From: Vitellaria paradoxa
Lineage: Eukaryota > Streptophyta > Magnoliopsida > Ericales > Sapotaceae
Reading direction: 5' to 3'
DNA length: 64,000 nt
Assembly: GCA_019916065.1 (NCBI GenBank)
Contig: CM034233.1
Location: 12,543,573-12,607,572, forward strand
Shown here: in pieces, positions 48,088 to 59,880 of the stretch
Position numbering within the stretch: the stretch's first letter is position 1
How the letters are laid out: the number at the start of each line of letters is the position of its first letter
Position numbers and translations under genes: made by a program
Notes under the pieces: model-generated
Told to the model about the DNA's origin: nothing
What the model saw: only the letters and a program-made list of their open reading frames with translations
The model's database searches: none

Positions 48088-48500
48088 CCTGTAATTCAGA
48101 TAAAAGAAAAGGAAAGGAAATAGATGTTGTGATCAGAAGAAAAAAAAGAGAAAAAAAATACTGATTTTTAAGTTCCAATGCTCAAGCAACCATGGTCATA
48201 TTTGCTTTATTGTTCTCAGGATATTGAGAGGAAAATAATACTCATCCTATAAAAATTGGTTATAATTGAATTCTGAAAGTAGAAAAATAGCATAGTTCGG
48301 GGGATAGCGATGGTTAGGAAAACTAGAGCTAACCAGAGAAAGTGAATGGAATCAACCCAAAGGAGGATAGGCAATTAGTGCTTTGAGAATGAAACACTAC
48401 CTTCTTGACCACTAGAGTAGTTTGGGAAGCTCTTATATAATTCTCAACCAAGTTACAGGTCAAACTATCCAAGCTGGAAGAGAGGCTGAACGACAACAGC
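48088..48500 (-). promoter_or_regulatory. Inferred 5'UTR intron and leader exon of SULTR1 gene 1
   Basis: A splice acceptor (gaattacag) sits 22 nt upstream of the ATG on the minus strand, and a donor context AAG|gtagtg lies at 48401/48400. This predicts a 312-nt intron in the leader and an untranslated exon extending upstream from 48401. The same motifs exist in the distal copy. Transcript data would be needed to place the start site. Confidence 0.5.
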
Positions 48501-49127
48501 AACAGAGTATGAATGTGGATCTCTTCCTCGTCATGTACATAGTTGACAAACGTGTGCAGGTTTTAAAATTGTGAATAACCGGCACGGGGATCTTTCAATA
48601 AGCAGTGATGAAGGCAAGCATATAATGTCATCCACTATTGTGCTTTAGGAGCGGAACATAGAGTTTGAAGTAAATTGAAGAGTTATTGACTTCGGAGAAC
48701 AATTTACAGCAGGTAGAAAATTGATGTCACTTGTCAACCTATTCCAAAACCATTCTTTAGATAGAGTGAGGTTGGTTGGAGCAGTAAAAAACTTCATTTC
48801 CCCTGCTTGAGATCCGATTCAAAATGACAGCTTCAGGGTAGATTAGAAAGGAAGTGCTGTAGTCTGATAAACCCAGTAAGAAATTATACAAACTAAATGT
48901 TTGAAGCACCAAATTTTTTCGAAAAATTCTGAAGTTTTCAACTTTTTTCAATAAAATTTTATTATGTATCACTTTTTACATCAACTTTTAATTTTTTTTT
49001 CTTTGAACTTTTTCAAAACTCTAAATAACTAAAATGTAACATCTTCCGAAAAGTCCCAACTCGCGTATACCCATTCAAGAACTGTAAAAGCCAACCTTTA
49101 CTCAATCAGTCAAACAAATCATAATTA

Positions 49128-49717
49128 GGAAGCGTTCGGAGTGGTAAAAAACAAAAGAAATAAATTGAGATAAAATGTAATTTTGGGTTAATTTTAGTGT
49201 TTGGTATTTTTTTTCCGAACTGTATTTTTTGGATATGAATAGCAATAAACCGCTAGAACGGTTTCTCAAATCCGTTCTAACGGATTCAAAAAATTAACAC
49301 TTAATACTCTACACAATAATTCTACTTTATCTCTGGACAGTAATAAACTATTAGAACGGTTTTCTAAATTCGTTCTAACGGATTCAAAAAATCTCTTTGA
49401 AAATACACGGCACCAAAACCGTTAGAACGATTTTTTCAAATCCATTCTAACGGATTCAAAAAAATTCATATAAAATAGTAATAATAGTACTTGTTTGAAA
49501 GCTTTTGACTCAAAGAATATGATTATAAAAAAAAAAAAAGTTACATACTCGGTTAACTATCTTTTGGATTTTTTATTTTTTTAGTAAAATATTGAAATTT
49601 TTTAAAATTAGTGAAGGTGAGAATGTGTAAATGTGTAATAGAGAATTTTAGTGATTTATAAAGGTTGTTAGAGATTTATTTTGTTTTATTTTTTTCCTTG
49701 GCAGTCCAAATGGTGCC
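49128..49717. mobile_element. 590-bp MITE with three internal hairpins, proximal copy only
   Basis: Begins GGAAGCGTTCGGAGTGG and ends reversed GGCACCATTTGGACTGCC, imperfect inverted termini, between TA dinucleotides; the distal copy has the uninterrupted empty site (CATAATTAATTGCC near 60909). Inside are three imperfect palindromes of the type AGAACGGTTT-spacer-AAATCCGTTCT at about 49256, 49354 and 49421. Non-coding. Confidence 0.75.
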
Positions 49718-50147
49718 TAATTGTTAAACTATGCATAGTACGACAACAGCCTATCTACATCATCTGCTAAACTCCATTGTTCCAATAAAAATAACACAAA
49801 TAAATTAAAAAAATAAAAATAATAAAAAAAGAGCATAGAAAGGTGAAGCACAACATTTAGGAGTTAACGTTAATAATCTAAGTGCGTTTAGAGTCACAAA
49901 AAGTAAGATAAAATGAGATAAATTATGAATTTTTAATTTATATAGTGAGATAAAAGATGAATAACTTGTAGATATTTTAAAAAATTTTTGAAAATTTCTA
50001 GTGAGACAAATTGAACCCAACTCGTTAGATAAACTATTGTACAGGTGATCTTTTTGACGCGTGCAATTTCCAAGTCCTTTTCTAAAGAATAAAGGACAAA
50101 AATGAATGCCATTGAAAGTGGATGTCACAGTCCCCCTTTCATGCTTC

Positions 50148-50152
<5 letters not shown>

Positions 50153-50186
<34 letters not shown>
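50153..50186 (+). repeat. TA microsatellite
   Basis: About 17 TA dinucleotides. A shorter TA tract occupies the matching place in the distal copy (61353-61372), next to a MITE insertion. Confidence 0.9.
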
Positions 50187-50188
<2 letters not shown>

Positions 50189-50647
50189 CTGAAAAGGAAA
50201 AGGAAAAATCGGATCTGTTGACACACCTGATGGTCCTGGTTTTTCTGGAATAAAATAATGATAACTCCAATCCGTGAAGAAGATGCCCCGAACCTGTCCG
50301 GGATCAATGTATCATGAGAAAGAGAGAGAATTTTCTCCAACTATCATGATGCCAAGAAAGAGGCCATGAGGAAGGCCCTGTTTGGCTGCCGAGAAAATTT
50401 GTGAGATCTTTCCCGGAAACAGAGAGGGATTTTTAAGGATCTAACAAGAAAGACAAGAAAATCTAAAGGAAACTCAAAATGCTGCGTTGCATGCGTGTGT
50501 CTGAGGGGTTTAGGCCATCTGTGTGTTTTTTCCTTCTGACCTCCAGCGGTGAGAACTCTAAAAACTCGTCGAATGGCGGCCGTTATTACGGAACTGCCAT
50601 GCACGTGTGGTCGAAAAGTCAAAGGTTGCGGAGGGGAAGAAACACCG

Positions 50648-50798
50648 GCGGCGTGTGTAGTTGGTAAAAATTTGAAAAAAAAAAATACGGTAAAAGAATA
50701 TAAATTTAATAAAAAAATAATATTTAACAAAATTTAATTGAAAAAAATATATAAAAAAATTAATAAATTTTAATTAATATTAACGAATCAACCACCCC
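50648..50798. mobile_element. Probable MITE, proximal copy only
   Basis: About 150 bp of AT-rich sequence between two AACACCG words (50641-50647 and 50799-50805), absent from the distal copy near 62245-62255. The interior (GGTAAAAGAATATAAATTTAA) resembles the 155-bp MITE family, but the ends are less clear and the flanking duplication is 7 bp, so family assignment is tentative. Confidence 0.45.
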
Positions 50799-51030
50799 AA
50801 CACCGTAGTAGACCAGCCAAGTTGTCGTTATTGAACCTGGACCTGTTTGCGTCCCACGAACGGCAAAATTGCTGATGTTAGGAGGCAAAACGTAGCTTCT
50901 GATGTGGACGTGTTTTCGGCTTTGTTGAGTTTTCTGGACCGACCGGTTTGATTATCGAAACGTCCCTAGAAAACTACGGGCTATTAAAAATCAATTCGGT
51001 TATTTTCAATAAAATAATGAATATTAGAAA

Positions 51031-52836
51031 ATCCCATCTTTCTGTTATAGGTGTCGCAATCTTACCGAACTCTGGATTGAATTTTTTTTACCATGGCTGT
51101 ATATATTGTATTCACAGTATTCTAGAACCCTTTTTTGGGAAAAGTATAGTATTTTAAAACTTTGTTATACTGTAATATTTATTAAGTGTCGGAGTATCTT
51201 GGTGTATCATTCTAAATTGATCAGTGCGAAGTTACGTATCTATAAAAAGTATATATATTTATTGAAAAAAAATGAGTATATTATTTAAATGATTATAAAA
51301 CATAATTTAATTATAAAATGAAGTTATATTATAGAAACGATACAAATACCTTACTTAAAAAAAAAAAAAAGAGAGGTGGATGAAATCGACGTCAAAACAG
51401 AACTAATAATTTGCTCATGGAAAGCAGTGGTGTATAATGTGTATATGGATACTTCAGAAGTCGAAACGTCACTGAAAAAATTGTAACTTATGCGGCAAAA
51501 TAAACACAAAGAAAAAGCATTTGAGTATTTATCTTTTAAGATGTGTTTAATTGGTAAAGTTTGGCACAAAAATACAATAAAAATATAAAAACTTAATATA
51601 AAAGTAATATGTAATAAATTTTGATTGGAAGAAAGTAAAAAAAATTTAATAAAAATTGATAAATTTTAGTTGGTTTTAGTCAACCAAACACCCCTAAATA
51701 ATTTGTAAATAAGAATTATTTTATAATGTATGTACATATATTAAACTCTATATAGCCCATAATACTGATATGTGTGGTTAATTATATAAGAGATGCTACT
51801 TATTAAAAGTTTTAAATAGGAAAACCGAGAAAATAAAAAAAAAAAAAAGTTGAACTGAATTGAGGAAATTTAGTTAATATGGTTTGGTATTTTTGATTAA
51901 TTCTGTCAATTTAATTTAAACTTTTGAAAAAATTTAACTCGATTATTTCAGTCAGTTGAAAAATATTTTGACCAAACTGACTGAACTAATCGATGCTTTT
52001 TTTAACATTAAATTATATATTATTTTACATAATCATTCTATGTATTTTATACTTTTTTATTTGTAAGTCATCGCATTAAGTTTATCCTAACTTCTAATCA
52101 AGTAAAAATATAAATCTTAATCAAGGAAACATATTTAATTTTTTTTAATTAAGTATTTTTATTTAAAAAAATTACTTAAATCAAACCAAACTGATTCAAA
52201 TTTTCAATTTTTTATTTTCTTGCAAACTTTGATCGGTTCGGTTAAAAAAAAAAAAAAAAAAAAACAACCAAAAAATTTTTACCCTTACTTTTAAATTAGT
52301 AAATTTAGACTATAAAACTTATGTGTATGAGATACTTTTTAAATGTGGCAAAAAAAACTAATATACGCATCACGAATTTTTGTTAATAGATAAGAATTTC
52401 TATTTTAAAAATATTTGAGTCGTGAAATTATTTATTGCGAACCTGAATTTCTTGTAAATAATTTAAAAAATTTATAAATAAGGTTTTATTTAAAAAAGAA
52501 AAGTTTTATAATAAGACTCGAGGAGTTTATTTGACAAAAAAATAAAATAAAATGTGGAAGTGTATAACATTGGAATATCAAACTACTATTTTCGCTTTGA
52601 ACCTGCTGGTTTCACTTTGGATTCCAAACTAATGTTTTTATTTTCTCAAAAAATAAAAATGAAAACTTTCATGTACTAGATATTTGAAAAAATTCACGCA
52701 ATTAATCATAGTTAATATTAAAAAAAGTAAAAAATAAAAAAATAAGATTTTAACAAAAAAAATCCAAATTGAGAAACACGTCAAATCTATCGCAACAGAT
52801 GCAACGTGATTACAAACAATCAACTTCGCAATAGTT
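51031..52836. other. Spacer between the two SULTR1 duplication units
   Basis: AT-rich, unique to this position in the window, no gene. Holds one 155-bp MITE, several A-runs (51356-51369, 51836-51849, 52245-52263) and degenerate AT-rich text. Confidence 0.6.
51540..51694. mobile_element. 155-bp Tourist-like MITE, copy 3
   Basis: Starts GATGTGTTTAATTGG and ends CAACCAAACACCCC, with TAA on both sides (51537-51539, 51695-51697). Same length and interior words as copies 1, 2 and 4. Confidence 0.65.
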
Positions 52837-54217
52837 TTAAATTAAAAAACATAAGACTAATGGGTTAAGGAAAGTATCAGATTTTCTAATTCACAAGAAT
52901 GAATCAATAAGATTGGATCAAATTGGACGTATGGTCTCATCGGCCTACTTATACACCTAAACTGTATCATATACTTTCTTTAGATGTAATAAAAATTAAT
53001 TATTTTTTATATTTATTATTATTATTGTTATTTTTCACCATACGATACTTTCGATTGTTAAACTTTCACCGTCTAAGGTGTAAGACTTTCTATGTCATTT
53101 TTTTCCATCAATATTCTGATTAAGAAAATAAATTTTACATCTAATTTACGAGTTAATCATCCTCTTTTGAAATTTTATAAAGCAATTCATAAATAATTTC
53201 TCAATAGTTGTTATAATCTTAAACGTTGTTTTATTTTTACATATAAAGCGGTAAGATAAATTCCACAAAATGAAAAAGTCTCCAAAATAGAGAGAGAGAG
53301 ATGAAGAGAGATACGTGGAAAACTCAGTCCAAGAAAAGGGACATCGAACAACCTCCAAAATTTTGTTTTGTTTGTTGGGGGGGGGGGGAGATGGAAAACT
53401 CAGTCCAAGAAAAGGGACAACATCAAATGTTCAAATTCAAAATCTATTGTATCAGAAACATGCCCCGAGAAGGCCTGACAGCAGCGTCAGAGTCGTTTAT
53501 TACGATTTGGTGTTCAAAAGTTCGAAGCTGAAATCAATCTCCTTAAATTTGGTCCTCCTCAATCTCAGAATACGAAGGACTTGTGCATTGAACCCCATTT
53601 TTTTTTTTTTTTTTCTGACCAGACTTGCCAATGCCCCAAGAATCAATAGTACCAGTATCATGAAGAACTAGATTTTTATTGTTCATAAGGGATGCAACCA
53701 AAGAAGGAAAATGCAGTCCTTTTTTTATTGTTCACTCTCTTTTTTTTTTTTTCTCTCTCTCTCTCTCTCTCTCTCTCCCAACCTTCAGTAATTTACACAA
53801 TAGGAAAGAAAGGAAATGAAGTACGTCTTACTCTCCATTCATCAAGCAAAATGCATGAAACAAGTATAGAGAAGAATCCCCGAGAAAAAGAAAAAGAAAA
53901 TGAGAATCGTGAAACATAAACAGAGGTGAATTGGGCATCTCCAGAGTTACGGATTCACTGTTTGCAATAGTATTGCTTGCATAGTGTTGTGTTGTAAGCT
54001 TTTAGGAAGAGGAAACGTGTCCCTTTCTTCTTGTGGATTAGGATCCGCGCACTGAACTTCAACAACTTCTATAGCAGACGCCCCCACCAGCCACCACTCA
54101 ACTGGAACCAATCTTCTTTCTTTATGGATATTATATACTGGCTATGCATCTCAATATTTTTTTTCCTCGTTATCATCAATTTCTCTCCTTTGGTATTGCT
54201 CTTTTTCATTTTACATG
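52837..54217. other. Downstream flank of SULTR1 gene 2
   Basis: 3' side of the minus-strand gene. Matches 41967-43623 apart from the MITE missing here. Contains a G tract (53376-53389), a T tract near 53599 and a CT microsatellite (53753-53777). No gene is supported; short open frames here are composition effects also present in the sister copy. Confidence 0.55.
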
Positions 54218-54556
54218 TCAAGCCTCTTCCACGGGTTTCGGTGAACAGGTCACAACAGCGTCTGCCACTGTGAGGAAAATGTTGTCTTCGCCGATCAAAT
54301 TTGCAAAATTGGATGCGTGCAGCTTCTCGATCACCACTGGCCCGGGATTCGCCAGAACAAGCTGGACATGCAAAAGCAAGACTGACTTGTATTAAGGTAT
54401 CGTGCTATATATTGCATTATAAATTGTTTCTAGAGGTGTGCAATTGATCTTCATTGTCATGCATATACAAATTACCTGAACCTCCCTCTTTTGGAGACTC
54501 CTATACAGCTCTTCTAAGGCATGGGTGCCACTGGTGTCAATGTCAGTAACAGCTGA

Positions 54557-54597
<41 letters not shown>

Positions 54598-57500
54598 TTA
54601 AGTCAAACAACCTAACAAAGTAATAATAGTGTAAACAACCTAACAAAGTAATAATAGTGTTAGAGTTATAGGCAGAACCCAATCCCAAAATCACTGTTAT
54701 AAAACGATGGTGTCCAGAATCTTATTAAGGTGATAGAACCCCTTAGCGCGGGTGATGCAGGACAGCGTGAAAGTTAACAAATAAAATGCTTAGAAGTTGG
54801 AAATTAGGAATGTGAGGGTTTGAGGCCTAAATATATATACACTTACGTGACATCTGAACAATCAAAAATTGAATTCTAGGTAGGCATACTGCTTTCAAAA
54901 GCTCTTCCTCGTCCGTCAACCATCTCAATATCCTGCATGGAAATTCACTATTAAATTTAGATTTCTACTAAGAAGTTCGAAGGGAGAGAACTAAATGCAT
55001 TAATTTATGGACACAGAACAAAAAAAAAAAAGGAAGCACCCATGTTCTTTTACCTTTCCCTGATGTAGTTGGAGTTTGAAAAGTAGATTGCAGAATCAAC
55101 TCTCACAATCAAAACACCTGGAACCCTAGTTGCTTCCGGATATTGCTGGATGTTCCTATAAACATTTGTCCTGGGTATCCTCCCAAGAATTGCTGTTCTC
55201 GGCCTAGTGACTTGTAGGAGGATTTTAGCAAAGGATATACAAACCTAACTCAAAAAGCAGCAAGCACATCAATTAGGTGAACTGCTTTTTGGTGGACAAA
55301 AAGAATTCACAATGATCAATGTCTCAATTCTTACCGCAATTAAGATACCTATCTCAACAGAGACAAAAACCACGCCAAAAAATGTTCCCATGCAAGCAAT
55401 GAAGTCAAATTTATCTATCTTCCATATCAAAATTGCTGCCTCAAAGTCAATTAGGCCGATGACCGCAGATATAATGATGGAAGAAAGAATGGCATTTGGG
55501 GTGTACTTAAAAAGGGGTGTGATGAATTCCAAGGTTAGGAACACAACACAGGACATTATGATGTTAGAAACAGCGGTTTGGCAACCAGCCATGTAATTCA
55601 CTGCCGAGCGAGAGAAGGAACCTGCAAACAACACAATCATCTCAACATCTTCAATGGTATAATCAGCAAGGGGGTTTATATTGCCTTTTACATGCTAAAT
55701 TTGCATTGATTGGTTGGTTTGATTAGCACAAATAGATTTATTCTGACATTTGTCTTCGATGAACAGTTTTAAGGCTTGAGGTATATATCAATCATAATTA
55801 TATACTCATCAATTGAGTGATAATTGTTCCAGATTCAATATTCATTATCTTCTAGAAGAAGAGAATATATTGTCTAATTTCTGTGCTTTCTTCCCACCTG
55901 TGGCCACATAGCAGGAGGTCATCGAGCCAATAACATTCATTGTGCCTAGTGCAACCATTTCTTTGTTTCCATCCAGTTGATAATCCTTCAAGGAAGCAAA
56001 GGTTCTTCCAATAGCTACAGCTTCCTGATCTCAAACAAAAATAAAAAAAGAGAAGTATTGGTTTACGGAAGTGAAAATCAAAATTCTCCCGACACCACAG
56101 AGTGGACATGAAATTGGCTCACCGTTAATGCTATCATACCAGCCACGACACCAATTCTAAAACCCTTTGATAGATTGTCACCTGTGAAATATATTTTGCT
56201 CACAGATGAAGGATTTATTCCTTTTTCTATATGTTTCACCTGAACACAAGGATAGAAGTATTAGTTTTTTGAGAGCAACAAGCTATTCGTTCAAAAGTTC
56301 ATAATACTGGAAAAGATAAGTAAAAATAAATAAATAAATAAAACACTTACAATTTGAACACCTTGCTTCTCGGCATGAGTTATATACACAAAAAAGGTGG
56401 ACAAGATAACAGAGAAGAGTGGAGCAATTGCAGGTATCCAGAAAAGTTTCTTGTTCTTTTTCCCCTGTTCATCAAATCATGTGAGAAAATTCAGAACTAA
56501 TTTTCTCCCCTTAAAAATTTAGGCAAGCACTATAAAAATTAGGGACTCTTACAATGTACTTAGCAAATAGAAGGAAAGCCAAAAAGGTTACTCCAATGAC
56601 AGTAGTCTGCCAGTTCCACTGCAAACATTTTGAAACTATTGTTAGGTTTTTAATTTTAGTGTTGGCTAATTCCTTGAAAATAAGATTTTCTATTTCCATT
56701 ATCAAACTATTATATTCCATGTATCTGTAGAATCTTAATTGTAATTAATTAGGAATGGATTTATGAAATTATGAGTCATTCCTAGTTATATTAGAAAATA
56801 GAGTCTTATTAGTTGTCTTCCAAGGAAACAAGGTTGCAGCAACATGATGAATATATTTGAAAACATAGATAACAACTTGAGCTTCGTGGGCCTATGCATA
56901 AATAATGTTTATCCAAGAGAGATTTCGATCTTAGCCCCGTGACTTGAGTTGTTCATATTGCTGGCAGAAAAAAGGCAGAGTCAGTCGGCAAATAGAGCAT
57001 CAAATATTGCTACTCGCTGGATTGACTTGCTGGATTGGCTGGAAAAGGCCATGTTTATGTTTTGCGGAGCAAATCAAATTTCGGCCAAGTGTTGATCTCG
57101 CTGGATCATTGTTGGATACCGGCTCGAGCAAGGGACAGACAGAAAAATAGGAAATCTTATTTTTGGAACTCTTGTTTTGTATCGGATTTGTCAGCGCCTC
57201 TTGAAGTAGTCTCCTCCTAGGGTTCAATAATTCAGAGAGAACAATATTGAGACACCTATAGAGCTTAAAAGACAAGATTATCTCTTCTCTTAGCCACGAT
57301 AGAATCATTCTGTCAAACTTTTGTGAGAAGTCTTTGAAGGCATTCGAAGGCTAGTCTGTTTTTCACCGTGTGTCAATGAAGGTGATGATCTTCTCGAAGC
57401 GTCATGAAGATTAGGGAGGCTTTACTGTGTGTTGGCGAAGTGGGTTCTTCCACTTGGTACTTTGAAATTTTCAAATATGATTAAACAACTTAATCAAAAT

Positions 57501-58673
57501 AGGTTTATTTTGGTAAGAGATTTCAGTCCCTAGTCATAAGAGAGGGAAGGGGGTGTTAGAGGAACTTACTCCATGATGGGCTGAACCAAAAACTGAGTGC
57601 ATCACAGAAACAATATCACTGTTCTTTGTGAAATGCTTGATTCCAAGAAATCCTTTAAGTTGGTGCAGAGCAATTGAAATGGCAGCTCCACCCATATAAC
57701 CAACAACAGCAGCATGGGACAGGAATTCAATTAAGAAACCCAATCTGATTGAAAACACAAACCAGACTTAAAATGATACTACGGTGAAATGAAACCAGAA
57801 CTTAAACAAAGAGGCATTAATCATATAAGTTCTGTCCGAGAGGTATGGAATTATACCCCGGGGTTGTGCGTCGATGTTACCTGAGAAACCCGAGCATTAC
57901 TTGGGTGATCCCAGCAAAAAAAGTAGCTGTAAATGCAAGCCGGAGATATTCTGCAGGATTTTTAGTAGGATCAATCTCATTCTGAAGAAGAGTCCCCAAC
58001 AGGAGAGACACCACACCCACTGGTCCTATAGCCATATCTCGTGAACTACCCATAAAGGCATATATCAATGGTGGGACAGAGCTGGAGTCTGTAACAGTGT
58101 AGGGCGAAAGAAAGAAAGCAATTCATAGTCTGAGGAAATATCAACAATGTTTAGACTAAGTCGAGCAGGTTATAAGTAATATATGGACTTACACAACCCA
58201 TACTGGGGTTCCAAATTTGCAAGCTTTGCATACCCAATATTCTGTATTACCAGTGAAAAAATTGTTAGAATTAATGTCTAAAAGAGAAAAACTGGGGTTT
58301 TCTGTTATATCCATATTTCTTGGAGTATCTAATCTACCTGAACAATGCAGAGACTTGCAATAGTTAATCCAGCAATTAGATCGCCTCTAAATTTCGATAA
58401 ATTGTAACTTTGTACCCATTCAAAAATTGGGAAGACAGCTTGCAGGCCAAGGATGAATTTCCGAGACCTGGGTTGATCCTTGAAGTGGCGTAGAGGATCA
58501 TCTGCAAAGAATGTCTCTTTCACAGTGGTGGTGAACTCCTTGAAAAGGTTTTGCTTTGGGGGAACTCCCACCTTATGAATGTATGGCAGATTCTGTGCCT
58601 GAAAGTGCGAGGACGACAAGCTTCTAATGTCTATCTCCTTCATCTCCAGTACCTCGTCAGAATAATCATCCAT
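54218..58673 (-). CDS. SULTR1: Group 1 sulfate transporter, distal copy, with altered signature
   Basis: Tandem paralogue of the gene at 43624-48066. Exons in transcript order: 58673-58338, 58241-58193, 58088-57881, 57744-57570, 56618-56553, 56464-56351, 56239-56123, 56024-55898, 55621-55335, 55244-55054, 54932-54847, 54552-54476, 54361-54218; 1,977 nt, 658 aa, no frame break and all GT-AG. Same membrane domain and STAS layout. It differs at conserved places: [20 protein letters not shown] instead of [35 protein letters not shown] instead of [15 protein letters not shown], and SGTHALEEL instead of SGIHALEEL in the STAS core. The CIPQDIGYA stretch forms part of the first transport helix in this family, so activity may be changed. 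Its inferred 5'UTR exon is split by a TRIM-like insertion at 59017. Confidence 0.92.
54566..54592 (+). repeat. GA microsatellite in SULTR1 gene 2 intron 11
   Basis: About 13 GA units; the matching tract at about 43973-43991 in gene 1 is shorter. A usable length marker for telling the paralogues apart. Confidence 0.85.
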
Positions 58674-59097
58674 TGAAGTGGATTATTTGATTCACCTGTA
58701 ATTCAGAAAAAAGAAAAGGAAAGGAAATAGGTGTTGTGATAAGAAGAAAAAAGAAAACAAAATGCTGATTTTTAAGTTCCAATGCTTAAGCAACCATAGT
58801 CATATTTACTTTATTGTTCTCAGGATATTGAGAGGAAAATAATATTCATCCTATAAAAATTGGTTATAATTGAATTCTGAAAGTAGAAAAATAGTATAGT
58901 TCAGCGGATAGCGATGGTTAGGAAAACTAGAGCTAACCCAAGAAAGTGAATGGAAGCAAGCTAAAGGAGGATAGGCAATTAATGCTTTGAGAATGAAACA
59001 CTACCTTCTTGACCACTATTAATGTATAGTAGATAACCACTAGTAGAGCGAGTTTGGGTAATGTCAGATAACTAGTAGTAGAGTTTGAGTAAACTTA

Positions 59098-59150
59098 TTT
59101 TTTATTTTTTTATTTTTTATTAGGTAAGCGGGGGGAGGGATTAGGGGGAA
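59098..59150 (+). mobile_element. 53-bp retroposed fragment inside the TRIM 5' LTR
   Basis: Present only in the 5' LTR. GAGTTTGAGTAAACTTA occurs at 59081-59097 and 59151-59167, a 17-bp duplication around a T-rich tract followed by TTAGGTAAGCGGGGGGAGGG. The 3' LTR has one copy of the 17-mer and no insert, so this is a later insertion by target-primed retroposition. Confidence 0.8.
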
Positions 59151-59591
59151 GAGTTTGAGTAAACTTATAAAAATAGAGTTTGTCTTTTATTCTATTTCTA
59201 TTTTAAATAGAGTTGCTACTTTGTTATATTTCACACGTTTAATATATATAATTTCCTAACTTTTCCATTCATTCTTTTCTCTTATTATGGTATCAGAGCT
59301 CATGATTTTTAATTCTGGGTAGATTAGTCATATAACAGCCACATCTTTGACCACCGACAGTGTCTTTCCTGCCGTCGCCTCCGCTACTACTTTACCCAAC
59401 TTCATATTACTTTTTTTTTTTTGCCATGTTTAGTTTTTTAGGAATTTTTAAATTTCTAGTTTCTCTTTTAGAGATATTTCTTGTTGCTTTAGTTTCTTTA
59501 TTAAAGACTCCAGTCACATTGTTAGAGATACTTCTCGTGCTTTTGGCTTTGAGTATTTCGGCCAGCCAACACGTTTTCCCTTACAAGCTAG

Positions 59592-59880
59592 GTTTGTGAC
59601 CTCCAGACGTGTAAGTAGATTTGAGTTCGTGACTTTACGGCGTGTAACCAACGCTACGTTTGTGACCTCTAGACGTGTAAATAGATGTGGGTTCGTGACC
59701 TTACGACGTGTAACCAAAACTACGTTTGTGACCTCTAGGCGTGTAAGTAAAATTGGGTTTGTAACCTTTCGACGTATAATCAAAGTCACGTTTGTGACCT
59801 CTCAAGACATGTAATTAGAACTAAGTTCGTGACCTACAACTGTGTAACAAGAGTTAAGTTCGTGGCCTTTGCGCGTGTAA
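59592..59880 (+). repeat. 33-bp minisatellite inside the TRIM-like element
   Basis: About nine diverged units built on the word TTTGTGACCTCTAGACGTGTAA, alternating two subtypes. Because 33 is a multiple of 3, it creates open frames on both strands with repeated FVTSRRV or VTNxxLxTR text; these have no start context or family resemblance and are not treated as genes. Confidence 0.8.

Larger units (their letters stand above)
41967..51030. repeat. Segmental duplication, proximal copy (contains SULTR1 gene 1)
   Basis: Matches 52837-62668 from AAATTAAAAAACATA at the left to AATAATGAATATTA at the right, over coding, intron and flanking sequence in the same order and orientation. Copy-specific insertions here are 42811-43119, 49128-49717 and probably 50648-50798. 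Without the copy-specific insertions both units are close to 8.2 kb. Confidence 0.9.
48501..51030. other. Upstream region of SULTR1 gene 1
   Basis: Presumed promoter and intergenic DNA shared with 60280-62668 of the distal copy, apart from insertions. Contains the 590-bp MITE, a TA microsatellite (50153-50186) and a GC-richer conserved block at 50460-50650 (with ACGGAACTGCCATGCACGTG) that is well preserved in both copies but shows no convincing coding sense. Confidence 0.5.

Noticed and set aside
59514..59814. Open frames on both strands with repeated VTNxxLVTRxK / FVTSRRV text
   Set aside because: They are products of the 33-bp minisatellite inside the TRIM-like element; no start context, no family resemblance, and both strands are open for the same arithmetic reason.
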